Assembly: GCF_030867095.1 (NCBI RefSeq)
Contig: NC_081829.1
Span: forward strand, 88,683,261-88,747,260
Source of the DNA: Alligator mississippiensis
Lineage: Eukaryota > Chordata > Crocodylia > Alligatoridae
Reading direction: 5' to 3'
DNA length: 64,000 bases
Of this stretch, positions 46,543 to 56,700 are shown piece by piece (positions within the stretch are counted from its first letter, which is position 1; each line of letters starts with the position of its first letter). The notes beneath the pieces were generated by a model, which worked only from the letters and a program-made list of their open reading frames with translations, was not told the origin of the DNA and searched no databases. The position numbers were made by a program, and so were the translations under genes.

Positions 46543-46798
46543 CAATAGCATAAATAGGGGTGGATGAGTGAGGCAGTTCTGGGTGCCAGTTTAGAGGGAG
46601 CACCAGAGCAGCAGTCCCAAAGGAGCCTGGACAGTGGCAGCAGTCAGGGCACATGGACAGCACCTGGTGGCAACAACAGCCAAGGTCTTTTGAGTCCCCA
46701 GGGCAGGTAAAATCTCCCGTGTACTACAGGTAGCGCTCTGTGCTCCCTGCTCTCCAGCATCTTTGCCCAGCGTGCAAAACTTGTTAGTTATGCCTCTG
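46543..46798. mobile_element. Non-autonomous hAT element
   Basis: The right end read in reverse is CAGAGGCATAACTAACAAG followed by a TTTTGC block, and the left end CAATAGCATAAATAGGGG is a decayed version of the same terminus. Flanking 8-mers AACCTGAC and CAACAGAC agree at 5 of 8. It has no coding capacity. Confidence 0.55.
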
Positions 46799-46987
46799 CA
46801 ACAGACAGTAAGCTTGCAAAGCCATGGAAGCAATGACCTTTCACTTTTATTGGAAGTGAATTCTCTGTTGGGAGTATCCAGTATTTACTCACAATCTGGT
46901 ATAGCATGCAGTTCTGTTCCAGTGCAGCAATGAGACTCAGGATTTCTTGAGGAAAGACGCATGATTTTTCCCCTAAACCTGTACAAA

Positions 46988-47103
46988 TTATATATATATC
47001 ATGCATATAGTTATAAAATATATATATTTATAATATATATATAATTATATATAAATATAGATGGATGGATGGATAGATAGATAAATAGATCGATAGATAG
47101 ATG
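46988..47103. repeat. AT-rich and GATA/GATG microsatellite
   Basis: A (TA)n-like region with interruptions (46988-47060) passes into GATG and GATA tetranucleotides (47061-47103). It is low complexity with no gene. Confidence 0.9.
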
Positions 47104-48783
47104 TTTAATTTCAATGGATGGTTCATCTGTTTCAAACTCCTCTTCAGAAACTCACGTACTTCCTTTATCATTATTTGTCATGTTTATTGTGATGGCATGT
47201 ACGAGTCAACCAAGAATATACTGGGCACAGTATAATCACCCCATAGTTAGATGGTCCCTGCCCCACAAAGCTTACAGTCTCAGTAGACAAGGTAGGCTCA
47301 TTGTGAGGAGAAGGGCATAACACACAATCCAGGTGAACGATGAGATGACAGTAAATCTCACATGTTAGTTCCACAACTTTTTTATAGTTAGGGTGGGTTT
47401 GTTTAGGAGTGGATATAAGCTAAATGGAAAGAGAGGGGGAAAGATAGGAGGATAGGGCCGGGAGCAGCAGATGTGGAGCTGGAGAGAGGGGGATATTTGA
47501 AGCAAAGAGCCAAGCAGTGCAAAGAGAGAAAATCCAGGCAGAACTGTAGGAAGTCCTCTGCGTGCCCAGAGGTCCCTGATTTGGTGCTTATATTTCTACC
47601 AGCTGCAGGCTTGGGCTGGTTCCTCTCTGCAGTTCTCTCTCAAAGGCCACATGGCATGGTGCAGGAAGAGGCCCAGAGTACATTCAGTCTTGTTATCACA
47701 ACATTGCTCCCAAGTGGATTGTGTTTTGCAGACTAGTGCCATATCTGTCTTTTGAGCTCTGAGCCCAACAAAAATACTGGAGAGTTAAAAGCTTGGGTCT
47801 ATGTCATCAGAGTTAATGGATGTAGATGAAAAAGATTAATAGTTGTTTATCACAAAATAACGGGCAGCTATGTAGTGTTTAATATAGAATTAATCCTCAT
47901 GTGTGCTATCCCTCTCTCTTACTCATTCTTCTGTTTGCTTGGCCCAAGAAATCAATATGAAAAAAAAGGGGGGGGGGGAGGGGGAGATTCCAAGAATTAC
48001 AGTAGATTTCTGTCATTTCCATTAATTTGAAATACCCTCTCAACTCTCAACAAGTCAGCCAACAATGCATCTGATTAAACATAAGGCTTGACATTTTGGC
48101 TGCCTTTGCAATGATCTCTTTTTCTGCCGTATGCGCCTCTGATACAATTCCATTCTCTGATTTCATTTTCCATTTCATGCAGAACTGTTACTTGCTGAAG
48201 ACGATCACCATGGTTGCCTGTACTGGTAGATGTAAGTGAATAAAATATAGCAAATAATTTATCCGATGAGCTAATTTTTCCATTTCTTGTGTTTGTAAAT
48301 TGAGAACTTCGTGCTATTTTGGAAATGTATTCATTATTTGGAATTATTTGCCACATAATTCCGATGAATAATTCTTGTCTGGCAGAGCGCTCGTAACCTG
48401 TTTGTTTTCAACATTTTATAGTTGGCAAGCATTGGTTGACCAAACATGTATGTCATTCAGTATGTTTCTGCTTCCTGATTGGATAGTCATAAATCTTGGT
48501 AACGGTTGCAAAAACTCACATTGGAAATTCTGTTTCTGTAATGAATACTCAAATTTGAGGCTGATAATTGCCTTCTGTAAATATTAGTGTGACACTCATT
48601 GTTAGTGAGCTATTCAGTCAACTGTTTTCAGATGAGAATGTTACAACTCTGACTAACCAACCCTATCCCTGCCCTCCATCACCCATGGCACTATTGTAGC
48701 CCTGGTGCACACTTACCAGGTTGCTGCACTGGACTTAGACCTTGGGTCCAACATGCTCATGCCTTTCTGGGGGTAGGATGAGT

Positions 48784-49136
48784 TAGAAACATAAGACTGG
48801 AAGGGACTTCCTGAGTCATCAGACCCAATCTGTTGTTGCAATCATGGTGTCATATAATAAGGTTGAACATGAGATCCTTTTCTTAAGCTCATCTAGTTCC
48901 ATTTTAAGAAGATTTAAGTCTTTGACCCATTTCTCTGAATTGGAAGGCTATTCTAGAACCTAATTGCACAAATTATTCTAATTTCTTATTCTAATTTTTC
49001 TAATGTTTAGCCTTAATTCATTTACAATCAATTTACACACTTTTAGTTAATGTGCTTATATTGTCCTGTTAGATTAAAATTGTCCTAATAGGTTAAAATG
49101 TTCTTTCCTGGTGTTCACTGCATAATGCGTTTAGAG
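48784..49136 (-). mobile_element. Old CR1-type LINE 3' end, part 1
   Basis: AGAAACATAAGACTGGAAGG GACTTCCTGAGTCATCAGAC is the reverse of a CR1 3' UTR as found in older CR1 subfamilies. The match continues, decayed, up to the hAT insertion at 49137. The remaining coding part resumes at 49787. Confidence 0.65.
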
Positions 49137-49786
49137 CAGGGGTATTATACTCATCTGGCCCTGTAGGCAGAATGAGTGGCAGGGGCCTGGTCTGTGGGCT
49201 GGATTGGACCCATGAATTCCCTCTTCTCCTAGAATACCTGCTCCAGCAGCCACTCTGGCTGGATTGGAACCTGCCCCACATGGGGCGCAGATCCTGCAGT
49301 GGCTGGAATGGGCACCACGTGTAGCACAGTCCAGCTGAAGTGGGCACCACACTGGACACAGTGGCCACCCCAGCTGAACAGCACTATGTGTGGCTCCTGC
49401 CCTGGCAGGTCCAGGACTGCACTGCACATGGTCCCTGCTCCAACCAGTGTAGGATCCTTGCATGTAGTGTTTGTGAGCACCACATGCAGCACATGTCCTA
49501 GAGTAGGTGCCACATGTAGCATGGTCCAGCCAGGGTAACCAACCATGGCTACTGCTTTGGTTGGACTGTGCCACACTTGGTGTCCATTCCAGCCACTCCA
49601 AATCAGGTAGGATGGAGGAAGGGGAGGAGGTCCACGAGCCCAATCTAGGCTGCAGACCGGCCCCTCACCACAGGTGTACACCATGCCCTGTGTGGGTCTG
49701 ATCAGACCCAGGAACAGCACTGGGGACTGGATGGTGGAGTTTGAAAGGTTGGATATGGTCTGTGAGCCGTATGTTTGAACTCCTGA
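49137..49786. mobile_element. Non-autonomous hAT element inside an old CR1
   Basis: The ends are CAGGGGTATTATACTCATCT and, reversed from the right, CAGGAGTTCAAACATACGGC, a class resembling the CAGGGGTGTCAAACTCAT group. Flanking 8-mers GTTTAGAG (49129-49136) and ATTTAGAG (49787-49794) agree at 7 of 8. The GC-rich interior with repeated CCTGCCCTGG/GCACCA words produces open frames up to 170 codons on both strands that are not genes. Confidence 0.87.
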
Positions 49787-50035
49787 TTTAGAGGGAGCAA
49801 TCCTATTTTCGCTTTCTTTTTGCTAGGATAAGAAAACCATGCTTTTTAAATTGCCTCTCATATGACAGACTCTTCATTTCTCTGATCAGAGGAGTCCTTC
49901 TCAGTACCTGTTTCAGCTTGAGTTCATCTTTTTTTAAAAAGGGTGACCAGAATTCAGAGGCAATGTCTCTGGTTCTGTCCTCTAAGGCTCACATCCAGAG
50001 TGCAGTCTCTGTCTATAGTACCCTCTTAGAAGTCT
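49787..50035 (-). mobile_element. Old CR1-type LINE, part 2
   Basis: TCTCATATGACAGACTCTTC, TCTCTGATCAGAGGAGTCCT and CAGTACCTGTTTCAGCTTGA are the reverse of the conserved C-terminal RT region of older CR1s (the RMIRG and LERVQ neighbourhood). The part after 50000 is decayed. With 48784-49136 it forms one insertion interrupted by the hAT element. Confidence 0.65.
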
Positions 50036-53000
50036 GAACCTACAGGCCAGTCGACCTAGGCCTCAGCACCAGTCCTGAATCATGACTCTTCCACAGCATA
50101 ATTATACCTTCCCTTCATTGACACTCCTGCTTACACTTTGAACCTTACGAAACAGTTACAACAGTTGCAACAGGAATTGCAGACTTTGGAAAGTTAACAT
50201 AAATGCATGCATACACACTGGAAATCTTTTGAGTTTTAGAGAAAATCCATGCAAAAAAATAAACTGTACATAAAATCCCTCTCTACTGGCCTCACCATTC
50301 CAAGATCGCTTTGGATTTTGGTTATGTAAGAACAGATTTTAACATTTGAGACTTTCAGTCCAGTCAGTCATGTGAGTTTCTAGCTAGCATCAAAGACCCC
50401 ATTAGGTGATCTGTTCCTTGATTACTACTCACTAGAAGTCCAAACTGGAAAAACTGGTTTCTTGTAGTTTAGCCATTCTCATTAACATTCCCATTGTATT
50501 GCTAGGGCAAAGTTATTCCATATTAATGACCTTGCCTCATTCTGCATTGTTTGCCCTGTGTCAACAACACAGGTCTCAAGGAGGGGGCAGGGGAGGCTAT
50601 AGGGAATGCCCTTGTATTGCCTCGCAACCAAAGTGGTGCACACACAACAAAATGTTCACATACATACATATATGCATGAAATCATCACAGACAGCAACAA
50701 GAGAAACTGTGACATGTAGATTTTGATCACATCCTGTTGGTAATTTAGAAAACAGGAGTGGGAATCACACTTAGATTAATGATCCAACCTAGTGCAAGGA
50801 GGCACACTTGCTGGAGATGGCATTCTGAGGGGAGAGGTCTTATAATAACCTATATTGTACAGTAAGACCCCTATTCCAAAGAGGACACAATCAAAGGGCA
50901 CAATTGTAACCTGACCATAAACAGGTGTAAGAAGGAATAAGATGTGTGTGCAGATTCACCAGTTTCTTTGGGTGTAGACATGGAAGAAGTAGGGGTTGTA
51001 TAGCCAATAACTTCCCAACCACATCATATAAGTCGGAAACTGGAAAACAAAAATGTGGAACAGGTATAACCTCAGGTGAGGTGCTGGAGGTGTTGGGAAG
51101 CAAGACTAATATTCTGCTACAGGTTTGAGAAGGTAGAGATGTGCCAGTCTAATGCACAATAATTTCCATGGGCTCTTTCTATGTTGCTTCTTATTCACGG
51201 GACATAACAGTTTACATTAGATACATCAGTATAGTGAGAAGTGATAGCATACCATGGGGGATTGAGGATGGGAAAACTACAAAAGAGCAGGGAAAAACAA
51301 AGGTTTTAACTATATGTTAAAAATGTTCGTGGCACTTTCCCCAAGAGATAGCAAGCAATTCCTGATGTCTACCTTAAATGTCAAATGAGTAAATATAGTC
51401 GATCTAAAAATCCCCTGTAGTTATGGTTGGAGAAGGTGTTCTTCATGCTTGTTTCAGAAGTAATGCAATGTAGAATGTGTCCTTTAAACAGAATTTGTAT
51501 ATGGTAAAATTAATTTTAAGGAATAAGCCAACTATATGTTCCTTGCTAAAGATATAATCAAGGTTTCCAGTGAACTGCCTCACTAAGCCAAGCCTTCTGC
51601 AAAACACCATTGTCAAGTCCCTATAATGCTTCCAAAAATTATCTATCATTCCCACTTTTTATAAAGATCCTGGCTAACTCTCCCTTCCTCAGTCATGGCC
51701 ATTCATCCTTCCATGATGCTATGCTCTCACTATTCCCCCCTCCCAAGCCCCAGATATTCACACACATCTGGGGCAAGAAAATTGAGGAAGCTGGAAGGGA
51801 TATGAAAGAGGCAAGGGATATGCATGTGTGCTTATTTGAGAAATGGGGTGTAGGTTGTAGCCGTGTCGGTCTAAGGACATATTTGAGAACTGGTTGCCCA
51901 TCCTGCACGATGAATGTACAACCTTAACTCTGACCATAACCATAGTATGTCCGTGCAAGCACACATGCAAACTTACAATGATAGTTTATGCATAAAATGC
52001 TGAATGTGTAACAATCTTTTAATACAGATCATTCATTCAGGTAAGTTTTCTCAACCTTACTAGGAAAACAATTTGCAGTCTGACACCATTTCAAAGCACA
52101 TACCAACACAAAGCTACATCCATTGTAACTGATGAAAGTCACACTGCCGCTATATTAATCAGCAAAATACATGAACAAATCACCAGCCCACAGTCAAAGC
52201 TTGAGGGCTCCTGGAACTTTTTTGAGATAACTGTGACAATGCAGAAGCTGTGGGCGTAAGAAATGAAGCTAAGGTTACAAAGAGGAACTGATGACTAAAA
52301 TGTGGACAAAGCATCAAATGACTTAGCTGCTGATTCCCTTGCTTGTTGTGGTTTCTTTGGTGGAATGTGCAGTACTGCAACATTAAATGTGTCATTTTTT
52401 TTATAGAATAACAGTTAATACTGTGCATTAGTCTACACCCTCTCCCAAGCTTCCAGAGATCCTTTAAAACACGTTATGTTTTAAATTATTTTTTTATTTA
52501 AAATGAAAGTTATCAAGCCAGGATGACATGCAAAAAAAAAAAAAAAAATTAAAAAAACCCTTAAGAAATGGCGTTTCTCTAAACTAACATTGCAAAACCC
52601 TTAATCACAAGATGGAAATGATTTGGAAAACTTCCTTTAAAGCAGCAGAAAGGAGTGACAAGTTTGGGGTGGCTCAGACCCTCAGATTAGCTGCATGAGC
52701 CTGTGGACAGCCAGGACCCATTCCTAAACAGACACTCAGACCCCACCGTCGAAGACTGTTTTAAAATGGGACTGACTAAGTGAAACATACTGGTACTACA
52801 GGAAGACAGAAGAGGATGATGGGAAAGAAATGGCAGACCTCAACTGGTGGAAAGGGGTCTGGCATAGACTTTTACAGGAGTAGACCCTCTTAGCAGGGTA
52901 GTGGGTGGTGGGGGTATGGGTATGCAGATGGGTACATGGGTGTGCGGTTGCACGGTGTGAACTGTGTAACAGGTTTTTAGTGTGCTTTGAGCTGCCAAGT

Positions 53001-53040
53001 CAACCACAAGGGCCACCTGGGAGAGCGTTGGAGGTGGAGT
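50036..53040. other. Intergenic DNA with one SINE-like fragment
   Basis: Mostly unique sequence. GGTTGTAGCCGTGTCGGTCT at about 51853-51872 is the same signature block as at 53310 and belongs with the GGACCAACT repeat fragment at 10022. An A run lies at 52531-52547. No gene seen. Confidence 0.45.
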
Positions 53041-53124
53041 TATATATGTATCTATCTCTATCTAGATATCTATCTCTATTTCTATATATAGAGATAGATC
53101 TATATTTAGATCTATCTATATATT
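53041..53124. repeat. TATC/GATA-rich microsatellite
   Basis: An imperfect tract of TATCTATCTC, TAGATATCTATC and AGATCTATAT words that reads nearly the same on both strands and could fold on itself. It precedes the 52-bp array by about 420 bases. Confidence 0.9.
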
Positions 53125-53307
53125 TGCAAAAAAACAAAGAGCAGACAAAAAAAAACTAGCTGCCTGAGCCTTGATATGGCCTTTTAATACAGAAGTGCAG
53201 TGACTGGGTGGGGGGGAAAGTTTCACAACAGGAGCTGCTGAAGGATGCGAACGGGGGCAAACTGGGGGAACATGTTCAGTGTCTTGTTTAACCCGTGCTG
53301 CTGGATT

Positions 53308-53542
53308 TTTGGTTGTAGCCATGTTGGTCCAAAGCAGCTGTTCCCAAACTCTGACAGATGGCATGCTGCAAATTTAAAACAACACAACCTTATGTACCAC
53401 CAGCAAATTTTTCAGTTCAACCTTAAGTACCAGCTGCAAATATTTATCATATAAAGTAATTCTAATAAATCTGTTACCTGACCAGTGGCCTGCGTACGAC
53501 TGGTTTAGGGTGGTCATCAGAGAACAGTCCGGTTGCCCTCTG
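53308..53542 (+). repeat. SINE-like fragment and partial hAT-type end before the array
   Basis: GGTTGTAGCCATGTTGGTCC at about 53311 is the signature block of the interspersed repeat noted at 10022 and 51853. CAGCTGTTCCCAAACTCTGA from 53335 looks like the left terminus of a hAT element of the CAGTGGTTCCCAAACT class, and the GTACCACCAGC/AAGTACCAGCTG words after it fit that class. A matching right end was not found before the array begins. Confidence 0.4.
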
Positions 53543-54362
53543 TCCTCTATTGATACAAAACCAGATACCTTGATGTGTATCAATAGTGGACGGATCCTCT
53601 ATTGATACGAAACCAGGCACCTTTATGTGCATCGGTAGCAGATGGATCCTCTATTGATACAAAACTAGAAGTCTTTGTGTGCATCGATAGTGGACGTTTC
53701 CTCTATTGATATGAAACTGGACGCATTTATGTGTATCAATAGAGGATATATCCTCTATTGATACGAAACCAGACGCCTTTACATGTATCGATAGCAGATG
53801 TATCCTCTATTGATATGAAACCGGGCGCCTTTACATGTATCGATAGCAGACGTATCCTCTATTGATAGGAAACCAGATGCCTTTACATGTATTGATAGCA
53901 GACGTATCCTCTATTGATAGGAAACCAGACGCTTTTAAGTTTATCGATAGCAGACGTATCCTCTATTGATAGGAAACCAAACGCTTTTACGTTTATCGAT
54001 AGCAGACGTATCCTCTATTGATAGGAAACCAGACGCTTTTACGTTTATCGATAGCAGACGTATCCTCTATTGATAGGAAACCAAACGCTTTTACGTTTAT
54101 CGATAGCAGACGTATCCTCTATTGATAGGAAACCAGACACCTTTACATGTATCGATAACAGGCATATCCTCTATTGATAGGAAACCAGACACCTTTACAT
54201 GTATCGATAACAGGCATATCCTCTATTGATAGGAAACCAGACGCTTTTACGTGTATCGATAGCAGACATATCTTCTATCGATACAAAACTGGATGCCTTC
54301 ATGTGTATCGATAGCGGACGTATCCTCCATTGATACGAACCCGGACGCCTTTATTTCCTCTA
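53543..54362 (+). repeat. 52-bp minisatellite array, about 16 copies
   Basis: Units start with TCCTCTATTGAT at 53543, 53595, 53647, 53699, 53751, 53803, 53855, 53907, 53959, 54011, 54063, 54115, 54167, 54219, 54271 and 54323: sixteen starts with an exact 52-base step and no indel. Each unit carries CTATTGATAC at positions 5-14 and GTATCGATAG at 35-44, which are inverted partners with one mismatch. Spacing between partners alternates 20 and 12 bases. The units at 54115 and 54167 are identical, and those at 53959 and 54063 are identical with a slightly different one between, so homogenisation includes a 104-base step. Outer units are more diverged. The array ends about 100 bases before the CpG island of RAB11FIP2. 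Confidence 0.97.
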
Positions 54363-55023
54363 TTGTTCTCTTCAAGAAAAAGAGCCATCTCTATTCTTCT
54401 CTTCATCAAACATCAAGGCATCCAGTTTCGTATCAAGAGGCCAGAATAGCAGAAAACCACGATGGCCACCCTCCCGGTGGTACCCGTGCCGCACACCGGG
54501 ACACGGCCGCCGCGTGCCCCCGGCACTCGGTGACCACCGCAGACGGCGCCTTTCCGCAGGGGGTGCACGCGCAGACCCCAACACGTTGCCCATGTCCTCT
54601 ACGACGCCCCCTACAGACGGGGCAGCGCGGCTGTTCAAGTTCTCGACCCTCATAAAAGATGACCCAAGAGCCCGGCTGCCACCTTGTTCCCCCCCAAGGG
54701 GTGAAGATCCCACACTGTGGGGGGAATTTTCCCCTTGCCTTGGCTGTCACCTCCCCCTCCCAGGCGGTCTCCGCAGCCCGCGAGCGCGGGGCGCCCCCTG
54801 CCACGTGCGTCCGCGCTCGCCCCGCCCCCTGCCCGCAGCCCCGCCCCCTGCCCTCTGCCCCCTGCCCCCTGCCCCTGCCCGGCGCGGCGGCCTGAGGGAC
54901 TGGGAAGGCGGAAGTGGCGGCGCGGTGCGGCGCGGTGAAGCGCCGGCCCCGGCGGGCGGGCGGGCGGAGGCCTCTGCACATCATCCCCGCGGCTGCTGAT
55001 TTGGGAGAACCCCCCCTCAGGGT

Positions 55024-55065
55024 ATGAGCAGCGGCTCCTCGTCTGCTCCGGGGCCCCGGGTTTAA
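55024..55065 (+). CDS. Possible upstream ORF in the 5' leader (13 codons)
   Basis: An ATG at 55024 reads MSSGSSSAPGPRV and stops with TAA at 55063-55065, 51 bases before the RAB11FIP2 start codon. It matters only if transcription begins upstream of it. Its start context is moderate (G at -3), so it could reduce translation of the main frame. Conservation is unknown. Confidence 0.35.
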   Translation: MSSGSSSAPGPRV

Positions 55066-55116
55066 AGCCCCCCGCGCCGGTTTGTATTTGCCCCCCGCCC
55101 CGCGCCGGCCGAGAGG

Positions 55117-55466
55117 ATGCTGTCCGAGCAAGCCCAGCGGTGGTTCCCCACCCACGTGCAGGTCACGGTGCTGCAAGCCAAAGCCCTGAAGCCCAAAGGC
55201 AAGAACGGCACCAACGACACGTACACCATCATCCAGCTGGGCAAGGAGAAGTACTCCACCTCGGTGGCCGAGAAGACGCTGGATCCGGTGTGGAAAGAAG
55301 AGGCCTCGTTTGAGCTGCCGGGATTACTGGTGCAAGGCAGCCCCGAGAAGTACATCCTCTGCCTGGTGGTCATGCACAGGTCGCTGGTGGGGCTGGACAA
55401 GTTTTTGGGGCAGGTGGCTATCAATTTGAACGCAATCTTTGAGGACAAGCAACGGAGGAAAACGGA
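55117..55466 (+). CDS. RAB11FIP2: RAB11FIP2 first coding exon (C2 domain)
   Basis: RAB11FIP2 is a class I Rab11-family interacting protein that acts on recycling endosomes. Its N-terminal C2 domain binds acidic phospholipids at the membrane, and the rest of the protein (not in this window) binds Rab11, EHD proteins and myosin Vb. The exon encodes 116 complete codons beginning MLSEQAQRWFPTHVQVTVLQ, nearly the human sequence from memory, with the C2 beta-strands and the GKEKYSTSVAEKTLDPVWKE and LVGLDKFLGQVAINLN stretches intact. The human protein begins MMLSEQ; here the codon before this ATG is AGG. The start has A at -3. The exon ends inside the codon after KT, followed directly by GTAAGT, so the intron is phase 2 and the next exon should complete Glu and continue with WFRLES. 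Open reading past the donor to the TAA at 55468 is intronic. Codon use is GC-rich, as expected in a CpG island. Confidence 0.96.
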
Positions 55467-55472
55467 GTAAGT
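55467..55472 (+). promoter_or_regulatory. Splice donor of RAB11FIP2 exon 1
   Basis: The sequence after the last coding bases is GTAAGT, a consensus donor. The preceding exon bases are GGA rather than CAG, a small departure. Splitting a Glu codon here agrees with the KTEW junction of the human protein as remembered. Confidence 0.9.
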
Positions 55473-55747
55473 GCCCTTTTCGTCTTGTTGGGCTGGCTCG
55501 CGTTGATCCGGCTCCGTGCCCCAAATTAAACCGAGCAGGTGCATAACGCGCTGTCCTGCCGGCGGGACCCGGGTGCGGGCGTAGCTGCCCCGAAGTCAGC
55601 GGGGCTTTCGGACATCTCCGTCCTTTAAAAAAAAAATGTTATTTTTAATATACGCTGTGAATGTTATGTTTTTAATTTTTCTCTTGCTTCTGAATAGTGC
55701 CGCTGTTATCAAGGTGGGCGGCAAAGTTTGAACCGGGGTCGCAACTC

Positions 55748-56700
55748 GGATTCGTTCAAACTCCGTCATGCGTGTCGCATCGCTTTGCCTAATATAATAT
55801 CCGTATTGGATTCGTTCAAACTTTGTCGTGTGTCGCATCACTTTGCCTAATATAGTCTCTGTTTTGGATTCGTTCAAACTGCATCATGTGGGTCACATCA
55901 ATTTGAATAAATCTAGTACAGGCGTTATATTCGGCAAGCTCCATCACGTGTGTCGCATCACTTTGCCTAATACAGTGTCTGTTTTGGATTCGTTCAAACT
56001 TTGTCGTGTGTAGCATTACTTGGCGTAATATAGTGTCCGTATTGGGTTAGTTCAAACTCCATCATGTGTGTAGCATCACTTTGAATAAATCTAGTACAGG
56101 CATTATATTAGGCAAGCTCCATCATGCATGTCACATCACTTTGCCTAATATAGTGTCTGTATTGGATTCGTTCAAACTTTGTCGTGTGTAGCATCACTTT
56201 GCCTAATATAATGTCCGTATTGGATTCGTTCAAACTCTGTCATGTGTGTCACATCACTTTGCCTAATATAGTCTCCGTTTTGGATTCGTTCAAACTCCGT
56301 CATGTGTGTCACATCACTTTGAATAAATCTAGTACGGGCATTATATTAGGCAAGCTCCATCATGCGTGTTGCATCACTTTGCCTAATGTAGTGTCCGTAT
56401 TGGATTCGTTCAAACTTTGTCGTGTGTAGCATCACTTTGCCTAATATAATGTCCGTATTGGATTCGTTCAAACTCCATCATGTGTGTCGCATCACTTTGA
56501 ATAAATCTAGTACGGGCATTATATTAGGCAAGCTCCATCATGCGTGTCACATCACTGCCTAATATAGTGTCTGTATTGGATTCGTTCAAACTCCATCATG
56601 TGTGTAGCATCACTTTGCCTAATATAACGTCTGTATTGGGTTTGTTCAAACTCTGTCACGTGTTTAAACTCCATCATGTTCAAACTCATATAGTGTCCAT
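55748..56700 (+). repeat. ~59-bp minisatellite with higher-order repeats
   Basis: Monomers of 57-61 bases contain GGATTCGTTCAAACT, then a CCGTCATGTGTGTCGCATCA-like stretch, then CTTTGCCTAATATAGTGTCC (type A). Every third or fourth monomer is type B: it ends a preceding AATAAATCTAGTAC block and has ATTATATTAGGCAAGCTCC in place of the GGATTCG block. Starts are at 55748, 55808, 55866, 55927(B), 55986, 56044, 56105(B), 56164, 56222, 56282, 56343(B), 56402, 56460, 56521(B), 56578 and 56638. B spacings are 178, 238 and 178 bases, so trimers and tetramers alternate within a 416-base super-repeat. The last copies are decayed. Short open frames on both strands across the array are by-products of the repeat. 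Confidence 0.96.

Larger units (their letters stand above)
54460..55620 (+). promoter_or_regulatory. RAB11FIP2: CpG island and promoter region of RAB11FIP2
   Basis: The GC content and CpG density rise sharply against AT-rich surroundings. No TATA box is placed convincingly. Visible elements include an E-box CACGTG at 54802-54807, two CCCCGCCCC GC boxes at about 54819 and 54841, a run of CCCCTGCC repeats to 54880, an ETS-type GCGGAAGTG at about 54909-54917, and GGCGGGCGGGCGGGCGGAGG at 54951-54970, which has quadruplex potential. GCGCCCCCTGCCAC at 54791-54804 partly resembles a CTCF site in reverse. Transcription probably starts between about 54850 and 55000, an inference from position and motif content. 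Such islands are often bidirectional; in human a non-coding gene (CASC2) lies divergent to RAB11FIP2. Confidence 0.85.

Noticed and set aside
49131-49720. 163- and 170-codon minus-strand frames
   Set aside because: Both fall in a GC-rich hAT element with repeated GCACCA/TGGTGC words and show no domain.
1-54400. Exons of FAM204A, the neighbour of RAB11FIP2 in human
   Set aside because: None of the protein stretches I remember were found; the gene probably lies outside the window.
54433-55176. 247-codon minus-strand frame across the RAB11FIP2 promoter and exon 1
   Set aside because: It is antisense to a real exon and CpG island, extremely Gly/Arg/Ala/Pro-rich, and has no recognisable domain. 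GC-rich DNA lacks stops by chance.
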